A stretch of DNA of 64,000 nt from Coniochaeta sp. PMI_546. Its lineage: Eukaryota > Ascomycota > Sordariomycetes > Coniochaetales > Coniochaetaceae. The translations under genes were made by a program, and so were the position numbers. Within the stretch, counting starts at the first letter, position 1, and every line of letters begins with the position of its first letter. Below, one piece after another: positions 45,865 through 56,387 of this stretch. Below the pieces are notes generated by a model. The model worked only from the letters and a program-made list of their open reading frames with translations. It did not search any database and was not told the DNA's origin. Location: assembly GCA_021432605.1 (NCBI GenBank), contig MU271154.1, forward strand, positions 372,001 through 436,000. Reading direction: 5' to 3'.

Positions 45865-46734
45865 ATCTCCTCCGAGGTCCGTTCGTGTTGTAACCGTGGG
45901 AGAGCCCGCTGGCTGTAATCAATGATGCTTGGCATTATTCTGGATAGGTGGTGCTTGGGACATGTGCGCAGGACGCACAGGTATTCTGGGACGACGGCCG
46001 ATGAGCCTTTAGGTCATATTGCAGCGTTGAGATGTGTATTGTGAAAAACCCATGTAGTTCATATCTCGGCACCCGCATCGTGTGTCCTTGACAAGCAAAT
46101 CCTGGACCGAGTTCTAGACTTAGCCTCGATCGAGGCTCACTGTCACACGGCGTGCAGGGAATCTCGGTATAATTTTTTAACATTTGCGAATCAAGAACCT
46201 ACCTTAATTTTGTTCGCCATGATGTCGTGTCTTGAAGGTTAAGAGCGGAAATTTTGTTGCTAGTGGCGCGGGAATGGTCGAAGCACGAGACCAGAAGGTA
46301 GCAGCATGTTGAGAAAACATGGTGTATTTCGTCTGGAGGTTGCGTTACGACGAAAACAGACGATGATCGAGCTCAGCAACAAAGCATCCAAGCTAATGCT
46401 ATGGCCATGTTTTATTCGATTTGATCGCCTCGATGCAACGTCATTGCAGACGTTCGAACCAGGAACTGTGTTGGGGCGCAACCGGGTCACATAAATGATG
46501 CTGAAACCCCTAATGTTTGATGTGCCGTCTTTGGTCATTCGCATCGACCCTGGCGACACAACGCACGGCATAGCCCTGACATGGCTCCCTTTGTCATCTC
46601 ACTCCTCTTTATTGTTTGTGAACAACCGAGTCTCTTTACTGTTACTTCCATTTTGATTTATGCACCGTAATGTAATTCTACCATTCTTCTTCTGATATCG
46701 CCTCTTCGTCTTCACTGTCGTTACTGTGCTCAAC
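45865..46734. other. Intergenic region
   Basis: About 0.9 kb with no supported gene. The 150 bases before 46735 are pyrimidine-rich leader-like sequence. Confidence 0.5.
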
Positions 46735-48293
46735 ATGTCTCTATGTCTTCTCTCTGCGTTGCTTCTCATGTCACTCGTTCAGGCCAAAGTGCAGTTCTTG
46801 GTGAGTTCAACGTCCCTTAGTGCATCACACTAAATGACTAACATCAGAAGGGTGTCGCCATTGCCGGTGGAGACTTTGGATGTCAAATAGACGTCAGTTT
46901 CAGCTTGCCGACGAATGTCCTGCTTCACGCACGACAACTGACGTCCTTGTAGGGATCATGTCCTACGGGCTCCACGCAATTACCTCTGAACAACTTGGGC
47001 GGAGGGGACGGAGCTGGTCAAATGAAGCATTTTGTTAAAGACGACCAGGTGAATATGTTCAGGATTCGTACGAACTTTCTACTTCTACAACCGCATCATC
47101 TATGTACTGATGTTCTGCTAGCTATCTCTTGGCAATTTCTTACCAACAACAAGCTAGGAGCCAGCGTGGATGGCAACAATCTCGGCAAGTACGACCAGGT
47201 CATGCAAGCCTGTCTCTCCACGGGAGCGTACTGCATGGTGGATATCCACAACTTTGCTCGCTGGAATGGTGGTATCATCGGTCAAGGAGGGCCGACGGAT
47301 GATCAGTTCGTCGGACTATGGACGCAACTTGCAACTAAGTATGCGGGCAATGCTAAGGTGGTCTTCGAGCTGATGAACGAACCTCATGACCTCGATATCA
47401 ACGTCTGGGCTCAGACATGCCAGAAGGTCGTAAATGCCATTCGCAACGCCGGTGCAACGACCCAGATGATCCTTCTTCCGGGAACCAACTTCGATAGTGC
47501 GGCAACGCTTGTTTCCAGTGGCAGCGCGGAGGCTCTGCTGGCAATCACAAACCCTGACGGGACCACCGATGGCCTCTTGCTTGACGTCCACAAATATCTT
47601 GACGTCGACAACTCCGGTACACATGCAGAGTGTGTGACGGACAACACCGCAGCGTTCGCAACCGTGGCAGATTTTCTCCGCCAGAAAGGTCGACAGGCAA
47701 TCGTCAGTGAGACAGGAGCATCGAGTGCCGTATCATGCATGACTGCTTTCTGTGCCCAGAACGCCTTCATCAACGCTAATTCGGACGTGTTCATCGGGCT
47801 CGTGGCCTGGGCGGCCGGAAGCTTCAGCACATCATACCTTCTAAGCTTGACGCCTAGCAAGCAAGGGTCGGGTCTGGTAGATAATTCCTTGGCGGCGCAG
47901 TGTGTGGTACGGACCTGGGTGCAAGCGAGTGACGTTGCTGCGCTTCCTCCTTCCTCGGCAGCAACTGTGACAACCAGTGCAAGTCTTAGCGCTGGATCTT
48001 CTAGCGATCAAACAACGGTGGTGAAAACTGGAACGTCTATTACGGTCATCACCACGTCAGGGACGGAAACACCAAGAGTGCAATCGACTTTGACGCCAAC
48101 TTCCGGATCTGCGATCGTGTCCTCGTTCACCGGTGTCTCAACTGGCAGACTAACGTCATTGCCGGGCACCACTGCTTTGTCCGGAAGCAGCTCTGGATCT
48201 GCAACCTCGCAGCCTGTGGCTGGAAATCCGGCCTCGGCGCTGACCATACCACTGAGGGCATTCTTTATTTGCGTGATAGCGTTAGCAGTCTGA
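46735..48293 (+). CDS. GH5 endoglucanase, GPI-type
   Basis: Four exons (46735-46800, 46848-46892, 46953-47067, 47122-48293) give 465 residues. A signal peptide (LCLLSALLLMSLVQA) is followed by the GH5 barrel: VAIAGGDFGCQIDGSCPTGS, NMFRIPISWQFLTNN (restored across the third intron), YCMVDIHNFARWNGGIIGQG, VVFELMNEPHDLD with acid/base Glu162, LLLDVHKYLDVDNSGTHAEC and AIVSETGAS with nucleophile Glu272. A Ser/Thr-rich stalk (residues about 390-445) and a hydrophobic end (LRAFFICVIALAV) indicate a GPI anchor. Family knowledge predicts hydrolysis of beta-1,4-glucan at the cell surface. The three short introns lie in the first 400 bases, as in many GH5 genes. Confidence 0.92.
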
Positions 48294-48670
48294 AACGAAT
48301 AACACTTATTTGGCCAAATGGCAGTATAGACCTAAGTCTAGTCCTTATACTATCCACCTATATCTGATCTCCAGTCCACGACAGGATCGCTGGAATAACA
48401 GTCAACATAGACGTAATCCGCACAGCCAAACATGATTCATGAAAAAGAAGGGGCCCGCAACATACTGGCACGCAAATCTCAGTCCATGGTAATATTTTCG
48501 AATAGTATACAAGTAAGGCGAGATATTTACCTCGGAATTTCAGGATCATGTTGCACAGTTTCTCCTCTGCCATCTTGCCACGATGGTGATGTTCTCGATG
48601 GCCCACAAATTTCTAGCCTGACTTTAAGGAGTGGCCGAACTGTCTATACAGGGAAATTACTACTCTTTAT
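48294..48670. other. Intergenic region
   Basis: 3' flanks of two convergent genes. Nothing else is visible. Confidence 0.5.
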
Positions 48671-49545
48671 TTATTTCTTACTCGATAACTTGCCCTTGCC
48701 CCTTGCTACTTCGTTGAAGTCCATCACGGAAGTGGCGGGGGGGCGAGGTACGTCCTGCGTTTGTTGGGTACGCCATGGTGCCTTCAGATCCCTTGTACGC
48801 ACAGGAGTTTCTCGTTGGGATCCGTGAGGCAAGCATCCGCCGGTGGCAGTGCCTTGCCGGCCACGAGAAGCATATTGAAACTCCCGTCGTCTTGTCCTCT
48901 GGCTCGCGTCGCCCCACATGAGCGTTTGTTTAGGCCGCTTATTACCGCCCATTGTCCACAGTTCACTACTGACAGGTTTGTACCCTTCATGGACAATTTT
49001 CCTGTCTTGCGGGGTGGCGATGGCCACTGGAGTACCTCGGTCAGCGATCACGTAGATGTGGCCCTGCACCTGGCAGTGTTCGATGTCCTGGCCCATGAAG
49101 ATCGTCAAGTGAGGATCAGCTGGTAACGTACGCGGAGTATCAGTCTCATTGTCGCGTATCGTTACCGTGTTATGGCATGGCGCCCTTTGTCAAATATTAA
49201 TCTCGGTTCCTTTAGAACAAATGACTCTGAACAGTGATATGGAACATACCTGAGAACTATGCAGGGAAATCCACCATATTCCTTCGCCTTGGCTCTGAGG
49301 ATAACATGGTGAGCCTCCCTCCATTCCTCGTCCTCGCCTACTATGCAAGTCCAGTAAATCTGCGAGCTGGTTAGCTAAACTTTCCAGCGGTTCGACAACA
49401 TGAGGGCAGAAGTACGCACGACAGGATCCTCGACGGTGCCCTTGCCAAAGGTCTGTTCCCATTGGTTAGGGCACCTCTTCCCATCTCCCAGAGGATCGCC
49501 CGGTCGATATTCTGTGGAAGGCGGTAAGTTGTTGTCTCTCGTCAT
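48671..49545 (-). CDS. Small unknown protein A of the duplicated kinase module
   Basis: Exons 49545-49420 (42 codons), 49359-49250 (110 nt) and 49184-48671 give 249 residues. The N-terminus contains TEYRPGDPLGDG and GTVEDPV. The middle holds IYWTCIVG, HHVILRAKAKEYGGFPCIVL, HNTVTI, ADPHLTIFMGQDIEHCQVQG and HIYVIADRG, then SELWTMGG. The tail is basic (WGDASQRTRRREFQYAS). No signal peptide or membrane segment is seen. It is paralogous to protein B at 52751-53572, with identical exon 1 and 2 lengths and the same intron phases, and it is divergently paired with the kinase at 50255. Two H-x-T motifs sit 21 residues apart in both copies. I know of no function; cooperation with the kinase is inferred from co-duplication. 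Confidence 0.75.
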
Positions 49546-50254
49546 GTTAATAGCTGACTAAAAATGTTGGCTATGTAGTCTCAACTGAGCCGGGTCATGC
49601 TCCATGTGGACGACACCACAATTTATGTCTGACTTCAGACGGGGATACATCTGGTGAAGCACGACGGAACTTCTTTGAGATGAAAATGTCTTTCACTCGG
49701 AGTATCATGTAGTGATTCATGGCTTTTCGATATGAGAATTATATGAGACATTCAAGACAGATTGCTTGTAGGTTAGTGAAGGACACTGAGCAAAGAGCAT
49801 ACTATACAATGGGTTTTTTTGACTGAATGAGACTAAAAACCTATTAAAATCACATTCTGCTGGGAAAAGGGTATGCACTCAAAGATATTCACCAGACTCT
49901 TGTCAAGTACGAACAAAGGAAGTAGACAAATCTTCTAAAGCAGGCACTTCCCAGCTTCCTAAGACAAAAAGGGTGAATGAGTACTGTTAGACACCCAGAC
50001 TTCTTTGTGAATCCTTAGAGTCGTACTTGCCTTTTTATTCGTGGTTCCGTGTCACGTTCCCTTTACTTCACTTGATAACGCTGTGCTAGCAAACATTCTG
50101 CCCACCTGACTGTTCGGTGCCCATTTAAGAGTGGCCACTCCCCTCTCCACTACCAATTTGACTTCAGTCCCGGTTCTCAAAACCACCCAAGCCAAGCCGA
50201 AAGTCGAAAGCCGAAAGCATAGCACACAAGCGGCATTTACGCGACACAAGCACG
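49546..50254. promoter_or_regulatory. Divergent intergenic region of module copy 1
   Basis: About 710 bases between the divergent start codons of protein A and kinase A, rich in A and T around 49740-49870. A shared regulatory region is plausible from orientation. No specific site was recognised. Confidence 0.4.
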
Positions 50255-52027
50255 ATGTCACAACCTCCATCCTCCGAAACCGCAATGGCAACCTCAAATG
50301 CTGATGGATCCGCAGACAGAGGAGTACAATCCTCGCCTCAGCATGCAGATCAAAAGACTTCAAATTCCCAAGACTCAGCACAAGAAGAATACCACAGCTA
50401 CGGATACCTACCGATGATATGGGACCACGAGGATCTCGACCAGTACAGCTACGGTGGCCTGCACCCGATAATCATTGGCGATACTCTCGGGGACGACAGC
50501 AGGTACAAGGTCTATCGCAAGCTCGGGGCCGGTGGATCCGCCACCATCTGGCTCTGCCGGGATCAAGTGGACAACAAATGGGTAGCTGTCAAGGTTCTAG
50601 GCGCGAAGGCATCTTTTGATGCCGCTCAGTGCCAGATCGGCGAGATGGCAGTTCTGAAGCACTTCAGAGACCTCGAAGTGGACGATTGCGAGTTAGCAGC
50701 AAATCATGTTTGTCTGCCAGATGACTACTTCGTTCAGCGGGGTCCCAACGGTGATCATTTCTGCTTTATTCTTCCAGTCCTCGGTGGCGACGTTCGTTGG
50801 GCTTGGGTCGACTACGGCTATAAACCAGAGGTCTTACGGGAGATATGTGCACAGATGGTCAAGGCCATGAGCTATCTCCACAGCAAGCGAGTCTGCCACG
50901 GCGACTTCCGGCCTTCCAATATCATGTACACCCATAGCGGCATCGAGAACGCGACACAAGATGAGATCGACGACATGTTCCCCGAAAGCGAAGAAGTTGA
51001 ACTCGGGCCCATTCCTGCAACAGGAGAGGAACCAGGGCCGGCTCTACCGAGATTCATCTACTCGTCCACATGTTTAAGACGACAACCCGAGCAAAGTAAT
51101 GTTAGCGTTGTGGTCAGCGACTTCGGCGAAGCCTACATCCTCGGCAATTCCCCAGAAAACCTCGGTATACCGCTCAGATACGCTGCGCCTGAGGTTCTTC
51201 TCAACCCTTATTTGGGATTCAACTTTGCGACGGACGTCTGGTCCCTCGGGGCATCTATCTTGGAAATCCGACACAATCAGCAGTTCGTTATCGACTTAAG
51301 CTTGTTCGATGCTGTGAGATCCATGGAAGAAAATCTCGGACCGCTTCCAGAGCCGTATCGGGCTGTGTGGTTCTCACTTGACCCCGTATATCGACGGTTT
51401 GCTGGGGACGAAGCAGAGATTCCTTCGACTGAGCCTGTTACCATGTCTTCTGAAAGATTGGTCGGCAAGAAGGAGTCCATTCTGGGTGCCAAATATGCCA
51501 GCTTTTTGGAGAGAGATGTTAGAGAGCTTAGGGGACTAGGCCTCAGGATGGAGCCGGGAGAGGATCTTAGCAAGAAGCCAGGTCAGCGTCTAGCCCGCGA
51601 TGGCATCTGCAAGTGGATCGAGTACCAGATTCCGGCGGAAGAGGCTGATCAGCTTCTTGACCTGCTCTTGGGTATTTTCAAGTACGAGCCTGAAGATAGA
51701 CTGTCTGTACAGGATATCATGGACCACCCTTGGTTCTCCGGCCGATTCCTCGGCGCTGATGACAGAGACAACGATCCGGAAACGGAGGTAGAGAACAAGG
51801 TCCGTGAGGTCATCAACGAGGTTGGAGATGAGGAAACTGCTTCAGAGGTGGGGATCAAAGGCAATACAGATGAGCTGCGAGAGGATGAGAATGAGGTGTT
51901 CTTTGACGCTGTGGGTGTTGCAGCAGTCGTCGTTCCTGCCCGAGGTATTGCACATATCCTCGCTCAGTTTCGGGGATTTGTCCTTGCAGTGGTGTGGAGG
52001 CTGCGGCGGGCATGTTTTGGAGCATGA
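50255..52027 (+). CDS. SRPK-like protein kinase A of the duplicated module
   Basis: Intronless, 590 residues. After a disordered start, the SRPK-like entry DLDQYSYGGLHPIIIGDTLG leads into the glycine loop LGAGGSATIWLC, VAVKVLG (Lys113), the catalytic loop CHGDFRPSNIM (Asp217), VSDFGEAYI (Asp289) and YAAPEVLL. An insert of about 55 residues between the catalytic loop and DFG (ENATQDEIDDMFPESEEV, then GPIPATGEEPGPALPRF) is shared with kinase B. The HxD-loop lysine is Arg. The C-lobe ends in DHPWFSGRF, then an acidic region and a hydrophobic basic tail (GFVLAVVWRLRRACFGA) that could contact membrane. The key catalytic residues suggest an active Ser/Thr kinase. Substrate unknown; divergent neighbour is protein A. 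Confidence 0.88.
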   Translation: MSQPPSSETAMATSNADGSADRGVQSSPQHADQKTSNSQDSAQEEYHSYGYLPMIWDHEDLDQYSYGGLHPIIIGDTLGDDSRYKVYRKLGAGGSATIWLCRDQVDNKWVAVKVLGAKASFDAAQCQIGEMAVLKHFRDLEVDDCELAANHVCLPDDYFVQRGPNGDHFCFILPVLGGDVRWAWVDYGYKPEVLREICAQMVKAMSYLHSKRVCHGDFRPSNIMYTHSGIENATQDEIDDMFPESEEVELGPIPATGEEPGPALPRFIYSSTCLRRQPEQSNVSVVVSDFGEAYILGNSPENLGIPLRYAAPEVLLNPYLGFNFATDVWSLGASILEIRHNQQFVIDLSLFDAVRSMEENLGPLPEPYRAVWFSLDPVYRRFAGDEAEIPSTEPVTMSSERLVGKKESILGAKYASFLERDVRELRGLGLRMEPGEDLSKKPGQRLARDGICKWIEYQIPAEEADQLLDLLLGIFKYEPEDRLSVQDIMDHPWFSGRFLGADDRDNDPETEVENKVREVINEVGDEETASEVGIKGNTDELREDENEVFFDAVGVAAVVVPARGIAHILAQFRGFVLAVVWRLRRACFGA

Positions 52028-52750
52028 GCCAAGTAGAGGTGTGAGTTTGCATAGACTAGAATGATGGATAGTTCAGGCACTTGTCCCCAGCACATAGTGG
52101 TTAGATCTCAATCTCAAGGACACCTTGCCCTGAACCTACTGGCTCAGCCATGATGCAACGCCAGCGTCTCTGAATACATGTACCCAGCACTACGGCAAGT
52201 AAGTATCTTTTGTGCAACCTCGACCAGACTCGCCGCGCGCCAAGAGTCTACAGAATCGCCTCACCGGCGGTGCCATCTTGACGGAGTCGATCAATAGTTC
52301 GACGAGGCCCTTACAGCCAAGATAGATCACACATTGCTTAGGCTATGTATAGAATGCCGAAGAATTGAGAAGGTTGAACTAAGGTATTCAGGAGAGAGGA
52401 ACCCTTGCGTTTTCAATTGCCACATCAGTAAACTGTGAACCATAAGTTTAGCGACAGACAACTTCACAAAGCCTCGAGGAGTGCGTGAGAAAAGGAAGAG
52501 AAAGAAAGAGATAATATCAAATATTCGCTCCAAAGTACGTTACGTTGACATGGTAATAATCCGCAACATGATAGGTCTAGATTATGCAAATAATTCCAAC
52601 CTCGTAGGCCCAAATAACAATTCCCGTCCTTCTGGGTGTCAATACAATAAGGCAGATAATTAGTCCTTTTCACAAACCGGCTTTCATAATTGCTGAGTTG
52701 CTGTGACATGCACATAGTTGCTGGCCGCTCTTAATGGCAAATCATCTCTT
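52028..52750. other. Intergenic region between module copies
   Basis: About 720 bases between the 3' ends of kinase A and small protein B, which converge here. This is the expected junction of the tandem duplication; no repeat long enough to mark the breakpoint was noticed by eye. Confidence 0.4.
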
Positions 52751-53572
52751 CTAGGGGGACTCGTTGAGCGGCTCAAGAACTTTGGTCCCCTTGCTCCTCC
52801 AGTTTCCCTGCATCTGATGACTCTTCTGCGTGTGTAGTGTTGATGGAAGGTAGGCAGATGTGAATACACCTCTCCTCTGTTTAGTTCGTTCACCTGCATC
52901 TTTCCACTGGGGCCCAAATGCGGATTGTGGTCGGTTCCTCAGGCTGCTAGTAGACGCTCCTCCGTGCCCGATCATGTCCCACAACTCCACGTCTGTAGGC
53001 TCAGATCCGTTGCGAACGATGACTCGATCATTGGCTGTTGCAGCTCGGATGTTACCTTCGCTGGTGACCAGAAATATATGTCCCTGAAGATAACAGTTCT
53101 TCAAATCCTTTCCCATGTAGACCGTCATGTGAGGGTCAGCAGGCTGAAGCTCTGCCTTGCCAGTATTACGGTTCGTCACCATGAAGGTGTTATGTGAGTC
53201 CTTTCTATGACAGCAAGTTAGCCTCCTAGCTCGCACAGACAAACAAGATGGCGTTATATCAACCTAATAATGACGCAAGGAAAGCCGTATGCGATGGCCT
53301 TTTGTCTTGCAATGCTGTTGTGCGCTTCGATATACGACGGAACCATCTGTCTAGTGTCGCATGCCCAGTATATCTGCATATCAGTCAGTGAAATTGCGAT
53401 CAAGTATAGCATATAGTATAGCAATGAAACCATTGTTAGCACGCACTGAGGGATCTTCCAATGTGCCACTTCCGCTGCCGCTCAGGGGCACGACAGGGGT
53501 CACTTGACCTGGACCGAGCGGGTCACCAGGACGGTATCGCGACTGTGCTCGTGTGTTTTTGTTAGTACTCAT
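52751..53572 (-). CDS. Small unknown protein B of the duplicated kinase module
   Basis: Exons 53572-53447 (42 codons), 53373-53264 (110 nt) and 53204-52751 give 229 residues. It matches protein A along its length: SRYRPGDPLGPG, GTLEDPS, IYWACDT, an AHNSIARQKAIAYGFPCVII block, HNTFMV, ADPHMTVYMGKDLKNCYLQG, HIFLVTSEG, VELWDMIG and a basic tail with WKDAGERTKQRRG. Exon 1 and exon 2 lengths equal those of protein A, and the intron phases agree. The second intron has donor GTTGAT, weaker than in copy A. No domain is recognised. Divergent neighbour is kinase B at 54564. Confidence 0.73.
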
Positions 53573-54563
53573 GGCAATTAAAGCGCTGTTATATCATGGA
53601 AATGGAAGCAAATGTCTCTGGCGGGCTGGACGGGTCGCCTTCGTATGATCATGCGACGAGGATGAGCCACTTTGGAGCCCATCCGGCATCAAGATACACA
53701 GCTATGGACATATATATGTATGATTTATTCTGTTATGGTGCTTGCGATGAAAACCATACCGAGTATCCAGACTCGATCACGATGTCCTTGTGTGTCAACT
53801 ATTTATAGGACAAGGGGATAAAGATGAAAGGTCTCCCCAGATTCCAGGGTGTTCAACAAGAATCGATATGGCCGTTATACTCGTATCGACACTCAAACAA
53901 GTCAGCAGAGGGAATCCATAAGACCAAGTCAGTCATTGTGAATGACTTCATTGTTGCTGCCATAGCCCTAAAGAAACCCCAGCGATATTGGTGAAGTCGT
54001 TTTGCGAACCGCGGCGGTTCGTAGTGATTCTTGTCTACCACTGCGTGTCTAAACTTAGGACTCATTGACCTAGCAGTAACACTTTGACATAGAAATTCAA
54101 AAGTGAATGCTGAATATTTCTTTGTCCTTCTTCCCGTGTAGTCAGGTCCAAAGTAGGCAGGGTTCATGTGCGGGGAGAACAAACTGGATCCATTTTGCTT
54201 TGTTCCTCATCTTTGTGAGTTATAATTATATACAGTTCTGTTTGGCCCATCTTAGATTCACTCTAGATGGATGAGTTTTCACCCACCTGCGGCAGACAAA
54301 GAAGAAAATCTGCTGGTCGGATGCTTCATACTTAAATCGTTGCACAAGTTAAAGACGGCTTCAGTTTCGACAACCATAAATCATCCAGTCGTACACAAGT
54401 TGGAACTTCTTTCACTTGTACATAGGTCGTCCATCTCCACGAGGCAAAACCCAGAACCTGGACAACCAAAAAGCACACAGCCCCGTGGACAGGTATTAAA
54501 CAAGTCAAGAGCGCTACGAACGGACAGATTGCAACCCCGGATCGGCCGACAATCTTGGCTACG
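53573..54563. promoter_or_regulatory. Divergent intergenic region of module copy 2
   Basis: About 990 bases between the divergent start codons of protein B and kinase B. Frames within it are short and unsupported. It is nearly 300 bases longer than the equivalent region of copy 1. Confidence 0.4.
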
Positions 54564-56387
54564 ATGTCAAGCCTCAATAGTGACGATTGCGACTTCATAC
54601 TACCTGGCGCTTCTGAGACGCAAGTTGATAGTTATGGATACGATACACTCTTCTATGAAGGCATCGAGGATCTCGACCAATACCGCCCTGGCGGCCTGCA
54701 TCCCATTCTGCTCGGGGACACTTTAGGTGAAGGCAGATTTCAAGTCGTCAACAAGCTTGGGTCCGGAGGCTTTGCCACCGTCTGGCTTTGTGCCGACCTT
54801 GAGGAGCAGCGATACGTCGCCATCAAAGTCTTGGGCGCCAAGGCATCGACCGAGGCGACAAATGGCGAGACAGGCGAAATTGCAATCCTGAAGCACTTCA
54901 AAAACACGAGCAATGGCGAACTGTCTGCGAACCACATCTGCTTGGCTGAGGACTATTTTGTCGAAACGGGTCCTAATGGGCAGCACATCTGTCTCATTCT
55001 CCCAGTATTAGGACGGAACATAAAGAATATCTGCTATCAATACGGCGATGATCCTGGGGTCTTGAAGGATATATGCGCGCAGATGGTCACGGCCATGAAA
55101 TATTTGCACGAGCACGGTGTCTGTCATGGCGACTTCCGCTCTGCAAACATACTTGTCAAAATCCCTGGCTTCGAAAACGCAACCGACGAGGAGGTCTCTG
55201 AGATGTTCCCAGGTTGCTACCAATTCGAAGTCGGGCCAATCCCAGCAACTGGTGCAGACCCAGGCCCTCACCTTCCCAGATTTGTCTACACGTCTGCAGA
55301 ATTTGAGCCTCTCCAGGGCCAATCCCTGACAGAGATTGTCGTGAGCGACTTTGGCGAGGCATATCTCGTGGACAGACCTCCAGCATTGCTTGGTATCCCG
55401 CTTGCCTATGCTGCGCCCGAGGTTTTTGTTGGTAAGGACTTTGGATTCGGCTTCCCCACAGATGTCTGGTCTCTAGGAGCGACGATATGTGAGGTACGGC
55501 AAGGGTCGACAAGCTTCAACGACGGGTCTGTTCTTGAAGCTGTCCAGCATTTGGAGAAGGAGCTAGGCCCATTGCCGGAGCCGTACAGGTCTGTTTGGAA
55601 TGAGAACGGTTTTGAGCGCCTGGGCAACCTTCCCCCGGCCTCCCAGATCCCTTTGACCGAACCTGTGTCGTGGAATAAAGATGTTTATGATGAGTCTAGG
55701 CGAGAGTGGCTCCAACATTGCGGTCATACCACTGTGCTGGAAAAAATAGTACGAACCAAATACGGCTTCGGCCATCTGCTTGAGGATGGGGAAGAGGTTA
55801 AGTCGAATCAGCGAGTTGTCCCTGGTGGTTGGGTTTGGACAGACTTCCAAATTCCGCCAGATGAGGCTGATCAGTTGTTGGATCTCCTGTCGAGGATCTT
55901 CAAGTACTCGCCCGACGAACGCTTAACGATTCTAGAAATCATCAACCACCCATGGTTCTCCGACGACCTCTCCCGTCCCGACATGGTGGACACGAAGGGA
56001 GACGAGATTATGGACAACGTGCTTGTTGATGCTGATGGACTCCTCACCAAGGACGTTGGTCAAGGTCCTCATGTACACGTTGCCGACCGTGCCACAGACC
56101 AGAAGCCGAAAGGTGTGAATGTTTGCGATGTCCAGCGTGAGGATAAGGCGGACGTCCAGAACGTCAAAGGTTCAGCCAAGACTGACTTTAAAAAAGAGGA
56201 AGACACGATCACGGATGCTGCACTTCGGTCGCCCCTGGTCGATGCTGAAGCTGAAGATGGCAATGAGCGGTGGCATGATGCTGAAGATATTCCGGCGCCC
56301 CCCGTGCCAGCGGGGTGGATCGTCCGTATCTGCAAGCGCTTATGGGCATTGCTCTTTCTAGCTATATGGAGGGTAGGAAGAGGATGA
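54564..56387 (+). CDS. SRPK-like protein kinase B of the duplicated module
   Basis: Intronless, 607 residues. Motifs in order: DLDQYRPGGLHPILLGDTLG, glycine loop LGSGGFATVWLC, VAIKVLG (Lys88), CHGDFRSANIL (Asp190), the shared insert (ENATDEEVSEMFPG, GPIPATGADPGPHLPRF), VSDFGEAYLV (Asp262), YAAPEVFV and NHPWFSDDL. A long acidic tail (residues about 480-580) precedes a hydrophobic, basic end (WIVRICKRLWALLFLAIWRV) that looks like a membrane-contact helix. Similarity to kinase A is high through the kinase domain (by eye about 60% around the glycine loop) but low in both tails. Retained catalytic residues suggest activity. Together with protein B it repeats the arrangement of copy 1. Confidence 0.88.
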   Translation: MSSLNSDDCDFILPGASETQVDSYGYDTLFYEGIEDLDQYRPGGLHPILLGDTLGEGRFQVVNKLGSGGFATVWLCADLEEQRYVAIKVLGAKASTEATNGETGEIAILKHFKNTSNGELSANHICLAEDYFVETGPNGQHICLILPVLGRNIKNICYQYGDDPGVLKDICAQMVTAMKYLHEHGVCHGDFRSANILVKIPGFENATDEEVSEMFPGCYQFEVGPIPATGADPGPHLPRFVYTSAEFEPLQGQSLTEIVVSDFGEAYLVDRPPALLGIPLAYAAPEVFVGKDFGFGFPTDVWSLGATICEVRQGSTSFNDGSVLEAVQHLEKELGPLPEPYRSVWNENGFERLGNLPPASQIPLTEPVSWNKDVYDESRREWLQHCGHTTVLEKIVRTKYGFGHLLEDGEEVKSNQRVVPGGWVWTDFQIPPDEADQLLDLLSRIFKYSPDERLTILEIINHPWFSDDLSRPDMVDTKGDEIMDNVLVDADGLLTKDVGQGPHVHVADRATDQKPKGVNVCDVQREDKADVQNVKGSAKTDFKKEEDTITDAALRSPLVDAEAEDGNERWHDAEDIPAPPVPAGWIVRICKRLWALLFLAIWRVGRG

